The notes: a model not told the origin generated them from the letters alone. A stretch of 6,853 nt of DNA from Patescibacteria group bacterium (GCA_030917805.1 JAUPUA010000063.1:1-6853), one strand, 5' to 3'. Numbered from the stretch's first letter, positions 1 through 6,330 are shown. Numbers and translations: made by a program.

Positions 1-69
1 ACATATTAAATTAGCAAAGTATTAATCACTTGCCGTTGCAAAGTTTACCTCTAAACATAACCGACATTC

Positions 70-90
70 TAAGCTATAGTTTATAGCTTA
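70..90. repeat. 9-bp perfect inverted repeat upstream of pyrG
   Basis: TAAGCTATA (70-78) and TATAGCTTA (82-90) are exact reverse complements separated by GTT. The stem is AT-rich and no T-run follows on the + strand, so it does not look like a classical intrinsic terminator of an upstream gene. It lies 40 bp before the pyrG start. It could be an operator, a hairpin in the pyrG leader, or chance in AT-rich DNA. I see no convincing -35/-10 pair nearby, although TATAGT (75-80) and TATAAA (94-99) are weak -10-like hexamers. Confidence 0.45.
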
Positions 91-112
91 AGTTATAAAA
101 AGTGGGATTTAT

Positions 113-119
113 AGGAGGT
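113..119 (+). promoter_or_regulatory. Shine-Dalgarno site of pyrG
   Basis: AGGAGGT matches the 16S rRNA anti-SD consensus completely and lies 10 nt before the ATG at 130. It fixes the pyrG start. It is the only strong ribosome-binding site in the window: the R-M gene, the 183-residue gene and the minus-strand 265-residue gene have none that I can see. Confidence 0.85.
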
Positions 120-129
120 AACTACGTAC

Positions 130-1749
130 ATGCCAGAAAAAGGTCTGCTTCAAACAAAATACATCTTCGTAACAGGCGGAGTACTTAGCGGGATAGGCAA
201 GGGGATAGCTGCTGCCTCTATCGGAGCCATCCTTAAATCGCGTGGACTCAAGGTCAACATTCAAAAGTGTGACCCATACCTTAATGTTGACTCAGGCACG
301 CTTAACCCTGCTGAACACGGTGAATGCTTTGTAACTATAGATGGAGCCGAAACAGACTTAGATCTTGGTCACTACGAAAGGTTCTTAGATCAGGAGCTAA
401 CTCAAAAAAGCTCTTTAATGAGTGGGCGAGTGCTTAGAGAGGTTTTAGAAGATGAACGAGCAGGCAAGTACCTTGGTAAAACAGTCCAGTTCGTCCCGCA
501 CGTTACTGATCTTATGAAAAAAAAGATTAAAGATGCTGCCGAAGGCTTTGACGTCCACATTGTCGAGGTTGGTGGAACAGTAGGGGATATCGAAGCAACC
601 ACATTTTTAGAAGCTATTAGAGAAATTGGCATAGAGCTCGGCCGCGAAAATACTCTCTTTGCCCATGCCGTCTACATCCCTTATCTTGATACCTCTAAAG
701 AATTTAAAACTAAACCTGCCCAAAATGCCTTAAAGGATGTTCGCGCAGTTGGGATCTTCCCAGAGCTCGTGCTGGCGCGCTCCGAACGTCCAGCACCGCT
801 TTCAGCCAAAAAGAAGCTTGCTTTATTTAGCGGCGCCTCCGAGCAAGCCATTGCTATGTTGCCTAACGCCGAAAGTATCTACCAAGTACCCTTAAGCATA
901 GAGCTCCAGGGTATTGGTAACTTTTTAGCTGATAGATTAAACCTTGAAGGGGGCAGTGCAGATCTCAGCAAGTGGGAAGATCTGACCGATAAAATTGCCG
1001 CATCTAAAAAGAAGACGGTTACCATCGGCATGGTTATTAAATATGCTGATAACGAAGATAGTTATTATTCTGTTAACGAAGCGCTGAGAACTGCCGGCTG
1101 GCACGCAGGCGCAACTGTGAAGATCAAACCGATCAATGCCGAAAAAATAGAATCAGATAAAGATTACCTGTCAGAAGCCTTAAAAGATGTCGATGGAATG
1201 CTCATACCTGGAGGGTTTGGGAGTAGGGGAATCGAAGGCAAAATTGAAGCTGCTGCTTACGCCCTAACAAACAACATCCCCTATCTCGGCATTTGCCTTG
1301 GCCTGCAGGTTGCCGCCATCGCCGCCGCCAGAAAAGCTGGCCTTAAAGATGCCAACTCAACCGAGTTCGACCCAAGTTGCACCGAGCCTGTCGTTCACAC
1401 TATGGAGGATCAAAAAGGGAAAGAGGAAACAGGCGGAACGATGCGTCTGGGTAACTACGACTGCAAAATAGAAGAGGGAAATCTGGCCCATAAAATCTAC
1501 AACCAAGACTTAATTAAAGAGCGCCACCGCCACCGCTACGAGATTAACTCTAAATACCTCCCAGACCTAGCCACAGGAGGCTTAATACTAACCGGCACTA
1601 ACCCAGGATCTAATCTGCCAGAAATCCTCGAGGCAAAGCCCGAGCTTAACCACCCCTTCTACATTGGCGTCCAATACCACCCCGAATTCACCTCCCGCCC
1701 AAACCACCCGAATCCACTCTTCCTCAGCCTCATCCAAGCGGTGCTATAA
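130..1749 (+). CDS. pyrG: CTP synthase (glutamine-hydrolysing)
   Basis: Converts UTP to CTP using ATP and ammonia from glutamine, the last step of de novo pyrimidine nucleotide synthesis in the cytoplasm; the family forms tetramers. Residues 11-275 are the synthetase half: the P-loop-like GGVLSGIGKG (16-25) with Lys24, the DGAETDLDLGHYERF signature (71-85) with Asp78, EVGGTVGDIE (146-155) with Glu146, and the UTP-binding KTKPAQ (193-198). Residues 296-539 are a class I glutamine amidotransferase: oxyanion GGFG (361-364), nucleophile Cys389 in GICLGLQ, ERHRHRYE (464-471), and His517/Glu519 in YHPEF. These align with E. coli K18, D72, E140, C379, H515 and E517. The 539-residue length is normal for the family (E. 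coli has 545). The start is set by a consensus SD. Small departures are Ser55 in NVDSGT, usually NVDPGT, and Cys66 in HGECF, usually HGEVF. The enzyme should be fully active. Confidence 0.98.
   Translation: MPEKGLLQTKYIFVTGGVLSGIGKGIAAASIGAILKSRGLKVNIQKCDPYLNVDSGTLNPAEHGECFVTIDGAETDLDLGHYERFLDQELTQKSSLMSGRVLREVLEDERAGKYLGKTVQFVPHVTDLMKKKIKDAAEGFDVHIVEVGGTVGDIEATTFLEAIREIGIELGRENTLFAHAVYIPYLDTSKEFKTKPAQNALKDVRAVGIFPELVLARSERPAPLSAKKKLALFSGASEQAIAMLPNAESIYQVPLSIELQGIGNFLADRLNLEGGSADLSKWEDLTDKIAASKKKTVTIGMVIKYADNEDSYYSVNEALRTAGWHAGATVKIKPINAEKIESDKDYLSEALKDVDGMLIPGGFGSRGIEGKIEAAAYALTNNIPYLGICLGLQVAAIAAARKAGLKDANSTEFDPSCTEPVVHTMEDQKGKEETGGTMRLGNYDCKIEEGNLAHKIYNQDLIKERHRHRYEINSKYLPDLATGGLILTGTNPGSNLPEILEAKPELNHPFYIGVQYHPEFTSRPNHPNPLFLSLIQAVL
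1671..1740 (+). promoter_or_regulatory. C-rich, G-poor tract at the pyrG 3' end, possible Rho-loading (rut) site
   Basis: By hand count these 70 bases contain 35 C and only 6 G, with many pyrimidine-C dinucleotides and no evident hairpin. Such C>G bubbles are the known signature of Rho utilisation sites. It ends just before the pyrG stop codon and the R-M promoter, where a terminator would be expected, and no intrinsic terminator is present. The tract is coding, so proline, histidine and threonine codons explain part of the bias. The assignment as a rut site is inference. Confidence 0.35.
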
Positions 1750-1750
1750 T
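1742..1750 (+). promoter_or_regulatory. Extended -10 promoter (TGCTATAAT) of the R-M gene
   Basis: TG-C-TATAAT is an exact match to the extended -10 consensus and overlaps the pyrG stop codon (TAA 1747-1749). No TTGACA-like -35 lies at the usual spacing, which extended -10 promoters can do without. The predicted start of transcription, 7-9 bases after the box, falls at 1757-1759, on or just before the ATG at 1759. The mRNA would then be leaderless or nearly so, which fits the absence of a Shine-Dalgarno site. Confidence 0.55.
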
Positions 1751-1758
1751 AATTTGCA

Positions 1759-4700
1759 ATGATCAGCAGCGACGCAATCTTACAATATTTATCCGAAGTT
1801 GAAAAACAATTTCTATCTGGGCATGCTCGTGAGCATGCCTACCGGCCTGCATTGCAGCGCCTAATGGAAAGTTTTGAAGATACTACTGCAGTTAACGATC
1901 CTGCCCGCTCTCAGCATGGTATGCCAGATTTTGTATTTCTAAAATCCTCTAACCAAAAAATTATTAAAGGTTATGCTGAGGCTAAAGATATCACCGTAAG
2001 CCTCGATAAAACTGAGAAAACTGACCAAATGGATCGCTACCATGGTTATGCCAATCTATACTTAACAGATTATTTAGAATTTCGCTTTTTCAAGAATGGA
2101 GAGAAATATAAAACAATCTCGCTGGGGCAAGTTGTAAATGGAGCCTTAAAATTAACTCCACAATATTCTGAAGAGCTAGCAAGAGAATTAAAACAATTCC
2201 TAGAGCTTCCTCCAGAAGAGATTAAATCAGGTCGTCGCCTTGCCGAGATTATGGGTGGTAAAGCCCGTCGTGTTCGCGATAATGTTGCTCTTTACTTAGA
2301 AGATGACAGCGAGAGAAACAAAGAGCTCGAAAAAATGTATACCATGATGAAAGAACTTCTGGTACATGACTTAGAAAAAAAGAAGTTCGCCGACATGTAC
2401 GCCCAAACCTTAGTTTATGGGCTTTTTGTGGCTCGTTATGCAGATAAATCTTCTGAAAACTTTTCTCGGCAAGAGGCTCGTGATCTAGTTCCAAAATCTA
2501 ACCCATTCTTACGCAAGTTCTTCGATCATATTGCAGGCTCAGAATTTGATGAGAGGCTTGGCTACATAGTAGATGAGCTTTGTGAAGTATTCCAAGTAAG
2601 CAACGTCAAGACTTTAATACAGAAGCACCTTAAGCTTATCGAGTTCAAAGATGGCCAAGGTGATGAAAAAGACCCAATAATTCACTTTTATGAAGATTTT
2701 CTAAAAGAATACGACCCGCTAGAGCGAAAACGCATGGGCGCATACTACACGCCAATACCCGTAGTTAAGTTCATGATTAACCAAGTAGACAAAATACTAA
2801 AAGAAGAGTTTGGCCTAGCCAAAGGCCTAGCCGATACTAGCAAGATTAACCACACAACAACCAATACGGCAGGCGAAAAGTTCAAAAACTCGATCCATCG
2901 GGTTCAGATTCTAGATCCTGCAGTCGGAACAGCCACATTCCTAAACGAAACTATTAAGTTCATTCATCAAGGCTTCAAAGGGCAAGAAGGCCGCTGGCCA
3001 AGCTACGCTGAACGTGATTTACTCCCACGGCTCCACGGCTTCGAGCTCATGATGGCACCATATACAATTGCCCACCTCAAACTCGGCATGACTCTGCAAG
3101 AAACTGGCCTCGAAGATTTTGCCGGAAGACTTGGTGTATATCTAACTAACACCCTAGAAGAAGGCTCACTTAATACTCCCGACCTATTTAGCCAGTTAGG
3201 ATTTGTGGAAGCCTTAACTGCAGAAAGCAAGGAGGCCTCAAGAATAAAACATAAACATCCCATAATGCTCATAATTGGCAATCCTCCTTATTCAATTAGC
3301 AGCAATAATAAATCCAAACATATTCTAGAGCTAATTAAGGTCTATAAGAAAGATTTAAATGAGCGGAAGATAAACCTCGATGACGATTACATCAAGTTCA
3401 TTCGTTTCTCTGAAGATCTAATTGCTAAGAATGGGGAAGGTATAGTTGCAATGATTACTAATAATAGTTACATAGACGGCATTACCCACCGCCAAATGCG
3501 TAAACACCTACTCCAAACTTTCGATAAGATATTTGTTCTCGACTTACACGGTAATAGCAAGAAGAAAGAGGTCTCACCTGATGGCAGCAAGGATGAAAAC
3601 GTCTTTGACATCATGCAGGGTGTTTCGATAGTTCTAATGGTAAAGAATAAGAAAAAGAGGCCAAACCAACTCGGTCAAGTCTACCATTCGGAGCTATACG
3701 GCAAACGAAAGCTTAAGTTCAGCAATTTATCTGAAGATAAAATAAAGCTCACAAAATTAGAAGCCCCAGCCCCAAACCACTTCTTCGTCCCAAAAAACAT
3801 GGCCTCTGAAAAAGAATACAACCAAGGAGTTAACATAAACGAACTATTCATAACCAAATCAAGTGGCTTCAGATCTGGCGCGGCAGCTTCTCAGATCTGC
3901 TTCGATAAACAAGATATAACTAAAGTTGTTCACGACTTAATTAATTTATCAGAAACGGAGTTTAGGACAACTTACAAATTAAAAGATGGTAGAAATCATA
4001 ACTATAAAGGAATGCGAGAGGACATTGGTGGAAAGATCGATGAGAATAAAATAATTCAAACTGCCTGGCACGGACCTTTCGACATACGTTGGACGTACTA
4101 TTCATATAAATCGTCAGGTTTCGTGGCCTGGCCACGAAACCTGACGATGAATAATTTCGTCAACAAAGCAAATATTGGCCTTATGTATATGCGAGGTCAT
4201 ATTGAATCGAAAGGAGCTGCAGCAGGAGTGACTAACCTTATATCGAGTGAAAGAACCTTTTCTAGGCCCGGAATGTCCAGTGCTGACTCTGTTGCACCGC
4301 TTTATATCTATCACGATGACGGTACAAAAACTCCGAATTTTGACCTTGATGAATTAAAAAAGTTTACTAAGAACTTAAAGAACGAACCTCAGCCAGAAGA
4401 CGTTTTAGATTACATTTACAGCTTTCTGCACTCACCAAGTTACCGAGATAAGTACAAAGAGTTTTTAAAGATAGACTTCCCAAGAGTCCCAATACCAAAA
4501 GACGATAAAGAATTTACTAAATTTAGAGATTTTGGCACAAAACTCCGATCACTGCATCTTATGACAGATCCATCGCTAGATGATTACATCACTACCTATT
4601 CAGAAGCCGGCAGCGATGAAGTAGAAAGAATAAAGTTTGAAGCTGATAGAGTTTATATCAATAGCGAGCAATATTTTGGGAACGTACCTGAAGTCGCATG

Positions 4701-4848
4701 GAACTTCTACATTGGAGGTTACCAACCAGCTCAAAAATGGCTCAAAGATCGCAAAGAACGAAAATTAAACAGCGACGATATAGATCACTACCAAAAAATC
4801 ATAAAAGTACTCGTAGAGACCGATAAGATAATGAAGCAAATTGGCTAA
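1759..4848 (+). CDS. Single-chain restriction-modification enzyme, type ISP-like without helicase (type IIG-like)
   Basis: A bifunctional defence enzyme predicted to methylate adenine at its recognition site with SAM and to cut unmethylated DNA. Residues 1-125 are a PD-(D/E)xK nuclease: HAREHAYRPAL (22-32), Pro56-Asp57 in GMPDF, and Glu74-Ala-Lys76 in GYAEAKD. A helical linker follows (about 135-320). The methyltransferase carries motif X GAYYTP (327-332), motif I ILDPAVGTATF (384-394) and motif IV NPPY (508-511), the N6-adenine class. The C-terminal part resembles the type ISP specificity domain: FDIRWTYY (774-781), WPR (791-793), HSPSYRDKYKEFLKIDFPRVP (891-911) and GTKLRSLHLM (926-935). There is no Walker A or DEAD-box segment; canonical type ISP enzymes (LlaGI, LlaBIII) are about 1,600 residues and include a translocase. 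No separate methylase or specificity gene is present. It lacks a Shine-Dalgarno site, but the start is supported by conserved N-terminal sequence beginning a few residues in. It contains two perfect hairpins. The target sequence cannot be read from the protein. Confidence 0.93.
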   Translation: MISSDAILQYLSEVEKQFLSGHAREHAYRPALQRLMESFEDTTAVNDPARSQHGMPDFVFLKSSNQKIIKGYAEAKDITVSLDKTEKTDQMDRYHGYANLYLTDYLEFRFFKNGEKYKTISLGQVVNGALKLTPQYSEELARELKQFLELPPEEIKSGRRLAEIMGGKARRVRDNVALYLEDDSERNKELEKMYTMMKELLVHDLEKKKFADMYAQTLVYGLFVARYADKSSENFSRQEARDLVPKSNPFLRKFFDHIAGSEFDERLGYIVDELCEVFQVSNVKTLIQKHLKLIEFKDGQGDEKDPIIHFYEDFLKEYDPLERKRMGAYYTPIPVVKFMINQVDKILKEEFGLAKGLADTSKINHTTTNTAGEKFKNSIHRVQILDPAVGTATFLNETIKFIHQGFKGQEGRWPSYAERDLLPRLHGFELMMAPYTIAHLKLGMTLQETGLEDFAGRLGVYLTNTLEEGSLNTPDLFSQLGFVEALTAESKEASRIKHKHPIMLIIGNPPYSISSNNKSKHILELIKVYKKDLNERKINLDDDYIKFIRFSEDLIAKNGEGIVAMITNNSYIDGITHRQMRKHLLQTFDKIFVLDLHGNSKKKEVSPDGSKDENVFDIMQGVSIVLMVKNKKKRPNQLGQVYHSELYGKRKLKFSNLSEDKIKLTKLEAPAPNHFFVPKNMASEKEYNQGVNINELFITKSSGFRSGAAASQICFDKQDITKVVHDLINLSETEFRTTYKLKDGRNHNYKGMREDIGGKIDENKIIQTAWHGPFDIRWTYYSYKSSGFVAWPRNLTMNNFVNKANIGLMYMRGHIESKGAAAGVTNLISSERTFSRPGMSSADSVAPLYIYHDDGTKTPNFDLDELKKFTKNLKNEPQPEDVLDYIYSFLHSPSYRDKYKEFLKIDFPRVPIPKDDKEFTKFRDFGTKLRSLHLMTDPSLDDYITTYSEAGSDEVERIKFEADRVYINSEQYFGNVPEVAWNFYIGGYQPAQKWLKDRKERKLNSDDIDHYQKIIKVLVETDKIMKQIG
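1820..1839. repeat. 9-bp hairpin near the 5' end of the R-M gene
   Basis: GGCATGCTC (1820-1828) and GAGCATGCC (1831-1839) are exact reverse complements around the two bases GT. A G-U and a T-A pair could extend the stem. It begins 61 bases after the start codon and encodes the conserved GHAREHA region of the nuclease (residues 21-27). In mRNA it would be a compact, GC-rich stem that could slow early elongation. Coding constraint or chance can also explain it. Confidence 0.5.
2812..2832. repeat. Short tandem duplication in the R-M linker
   Basis: GGCCTAGCC occurs twice (2812-2820 and 2824-2832) separated by AAA, giving an in-frame GLAKGLAD repeat at about residues 352-359. It also forms a small inverted repeat, TTTGGC/GCCAAA (2809-2814 and 2818-2823). 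The site lies between methyltransferase motifs X and I, in a stretch that looks like a lineage-specific insert (to about residue 380). It probably arose by replication slippage in a tolerant loop. Confidence 0.5.
4110..4148. repeat. Perfect 39-nt palindrome (19-bp arms, 1-nt centre) inside the R-M gene
   Basis: Bases 4110-4128 are the exact reverse complement of 4130-4148, with a single T at 4129 between them. The centre is GC-rich (CGTGGCC-T-GGCCACG) within an AT-rich gene. The frame stays open through it and encodes about residues 784-797 (SSGFVAWPRNLT), in the region that matches the usual type ISP specificity-domain pattern of a glycine-hydrophobic stretch followed by Pro-Arg. It could form a long mRNA hairpin or a DNA cruciform. 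No T-tract follows, so it is not a standard intrinsic terminator. Confidence 0.9.
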
Positions 4849-4871
4849 TTATACTTAACAGACTAAATTTG

Positions 4872-4880
4872 TGATAAAAT
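4872..4880 (+). promoter_or_regulatory. Extended -10 promoter (TGATAAAAT) of the 183-residue gene
   Basis: TG-A-TAAAAT lies in the 84-bp gap after the R-M gene. The hexamer matches TATAAT at five of six positions and has the upstream TG. TTAACA (4855-4860) resembles a -35 element but is only 14 bp away, too close for normal spacing, so the extended -10 is the main evidence. Transcription would start near 4887, leaving a leader of about 46 nt with no clear Shine-Dalgarno site. No terminator hairpin is visible in the gap. Confidence 0.4.
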
Positions 4881-4932
4881 AGAACAAAACGAGATTAATT
4901 ACAACTAATATTACAGAGCTCCTCTTAAGCTT

Positions 4933-5484
4933 ATGCCAGAAGCCCTAATACTCCCACCAACAAGCCCTGACCTAATGGGTATAGCAATAGTCACTCAGCA
5001 GAGAGAAGAATCTGTTCGAGAATTTGGAGTAGTAGCCTCAAGCATTGTTGGTGACCCCGAAGCGAAGATCCTGGATTATGATGGTTATGCCTCTCATGAG
5101 ACACTCAAAAACCACAAGATACATAGGTTAGTTGTATCAAAAGATGATGAGTCTATTCAACTACGCATAAGACTTAATAAGTCAGAAGTTACACTAAAAG
5201 ATCTACTAGGCGACAGAATACGAGAATACAGAGTTGTCAATGAAGCTACCAAAGAAGCTGCACGGCAAAAAGCAATACAGGATTTCATGAATGCCATACA
5301 AAGTGACCCAACTCTAGATACTGTGGAATTTGAGTCGATAGAATTAGAGGTAGCAATGGCTGACGGAGGATTATCCTGCTGTATAGCAAAAGAAAAGTTA
5401 GGCAGTATTAACTTTAATGACGAATTCTTTCAATACTTTCTAGTCTATTTTAGAAGACATATTAAAGCAAGAGGCTCATTATGA
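4933..5484 (+). CDS. Hypothetical protein, 183 residues
   Basis: I do not recognise this protein. It is soluble-looking, charged and acidic to neutral, with no signal peptide or membrane segment. Visible parts are a proline-containing N-terminus (LILPPTSPD, 5-13), alternating hydrophobic stretches that look like strands (KIHRLVVSKDDESIQLRIRL, 62-81), a probable amphipathic helix (VNEATKEAARQKAIQDFMNAI, 102-122), an acidic strand-like stretch (VEFESIELEVAM, 131-142), a Cys149-Cys150 pair, and an aromatic C-terminus (FNDEFFQYFLVYFRR). It starts at ATG 4933 with no Shine-Dalgarno site; a later ATG at 4975 (Met15) is an alternative start. It ends at a TGA that overlaps the opposing gene. It follows the R-M gene on the same strand but appears to have its own promoter, so a role with the R-M enzyme is only a possibility. 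Confidence 0.75.
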   Translation: MPEALILPPTSPDLMGIAIVTQQREESVREFGVVASSIVGDPEAKILDYDGYASHETLKNHKIHRLVVSKDDESIQLRIRLNKSEVTLKDLLGDRIREYRVVNEATKEAARQKAIQDFMNAIQSDPTLDTVEFESIELEVAMADGGLSCCIAKEKLGSINFNDEFFQYFLVYFRRHIKARGSL

Positions 5485-6276
5485 AATATAGATCTTTTCA
5501 ACTACTTCTTCAACTGAATCTCTTCTCTCGCCATCTTCGCACAAGACCCTAAGGTCTAAGTCCCCATAGTTAAAAACATCAACTAAAAGCTCAAAACTAC
5601 CAAAATTAGTAAATCTAGAAAAGCTTACGCTTGTATCACTTTGAATACCAGGGATCAAGCTCAAGAATGCTGCGATACCACCAAATACGGTCCTCTTATC
5701 ACTAGCCGTACTAAAAGCGGGCAAACTGAAAGGCACTAAGTTAGAAATATGCACCCATGCAACTCTACCTAATTCATCCGGTAAAGCACTTACGTTATCG
5801 GGATCCGTAAAGTCTACTTCAGCAGTTGAAGTGGATAAACCGGCAGCACACTTCAAGAAATCTTCGGCTGATTTGGGATTATTGACAATATGAAGCGGAG
5901 AACTAGGTCTAGTTAGGTCAAACCGCATAGCCTCAAGCCGAAGTTCATCCTCAAAATTATGCCCCATCATTGTATATAAATCTTTACGATGTGGATCATC
6001 TTCAAAGACATATCCTAGCTCTAAAGATCTTCTCTTAGCCTCAAAAACATCTTCATGGCCAGTTGCTATATCTGCAAAACAAACTGAGCCAAGTCCATCG
6101 ATTAAAGGCGCAATGTTTGGAACATTTCCAGACCCAACTACAATTGCACTATCTCCCCTAGCTTCACCAATAACTCCAAGCGCTACATCATCCCATACCT
6201 CATTACTAGCAGGATATACACCCGCACCAAATTCGTACAGGCCTGTTGCTGGATTCTTAATTTTTAGTCCGCCCAT
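5479..6276 (-). CDS. Uncharacterised protein, 265 residues, possibly a divergent SAM-methyltransferase fold
   Basis: No confident family match. Residues 44-59 (AIVVGSGNVPNIAPLI) resemble the first strand and glycine loop of class I SAM-dependent methyltransferases; SVCFADIA (64-71) would supply the acidic residue after strand 2, and VAWVHISNLVPFSLP (172-186) sits where motif IV (strand 4 and loop) would fall. This is a pattern-level resemblance only; the glycine loop is not canonical and no specific methyltransferase subfamily is indicated. An acidic, mostly hydrophilic middle (about 88-170) and an alpha/beta C-terminal half follow. There are no membrane spans or signal peptide. The ATG at 6276 has no Shine-Dalgarno site but sits about 18 nt downstream of the start expected from a good promoter. 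The stop codon overlaps that of the convergent 183-residue gene by 6 bp (5479-5484, TTATGA). Confidence 0.72.
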   Translation of the reverse strand: MGGLKIKNPATGLYEFGAGVYPASNEVWDDVALGVIGEARGDSAIVVGSGNVPNIAPLIDGLGSVCFADIATGHEDVFEAKRRSLELGYVFEDDPHRKDLYTMMGHNFEDELRLEAMRFDLTRPSSPLHIVNNPKSAEDFLKCAAGLSTSTAEVDFTDPDNVSALPDELGRVAWVHISNLVPFSLPAFSTASDKRTVFGGIAAFLSLIPGIQSDTSVSFSRFTNFGSFELLVDVFNYGDLDLRVLCEDGERRDSVEEVVEKIYIS

Positions 6277-6293
6277 TTGTATATATTAGTCAA

Positions 6294-6323
6294 TCGTATT
6301 ATTATAGAATATATATGATACGA
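6294..6323. repeat. Inverted repeat flanking the minus-strand -10 box
   Basis: TCGTAT (6294-6299) and ATACGA (6318-6323) are reverse complements separated by 18 bp, and the -10 box of the minus-strand promoter (6301-6306) lies between them. AGTCAAT also occurs twice as a direct repeat (6288-6294 and 6325-6331), the second copy being the -35 element. Placement around core promoter elements fits an operator, but six-base arms in AT-rich DNA are weak evidence. Confidence 0.3.
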
Positions 6324-6330
6324 GAGTCAA
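6301..6330 (-). promoter_or_regulatory. Sigma-70-type promoter of the 265-residue gene
   Basis: Read on the minus strand, TTGACT (6330-6325) is followed by an 18-bp spacer and TATAAT (6306-6301). This is a five-of-six -35 and a perfect -10 with near-ideal spacing. Transcription would start near 6294, giving a leader of about 18 nt before the ATG at 6276. It is the best complete promoter in the window. Confidence 0.7.

Noticed and set aside
1..129. Possible 3' or 5' end of another gene before pyrG
   Set aside because: All three + frames close within a few codons, and the minus-strand ATGs at 56-66 reach a stop after about 10-13 codons. Nothing supports a gene here.
4110..4148. Intrinsic terminator
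   Set aside because: The stem is strong, but no T-run follows on either strand and it lies mid-gene in an intact reading frame.
402..4314. Minus-strand reading frames inside pyrG and the R-M gene (402-632, 2249-2494, 3003-3281, 4114-4314)
   Set aside because: They lie opposite strongly conserved coding sequence and have no recognisable domains or start signals. They are shadows of the real genes.
1759..4848. Full type ISP or type I enzyme with helicase
   Set aside because: There is no GxGKT/S or DExx motif in the linker, and the protein is about 550 residues shorter than LlaGI-type enzymes. No second subunit gene is adjacent.
130..5484. Recoded UGA (glycine), as in some CPR lineages
   Set aside because: The conserved proteins contain no in-frame TGA over more than 1,500 codons, and the 183-residue gene ends on TGA. 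The standard code fits.
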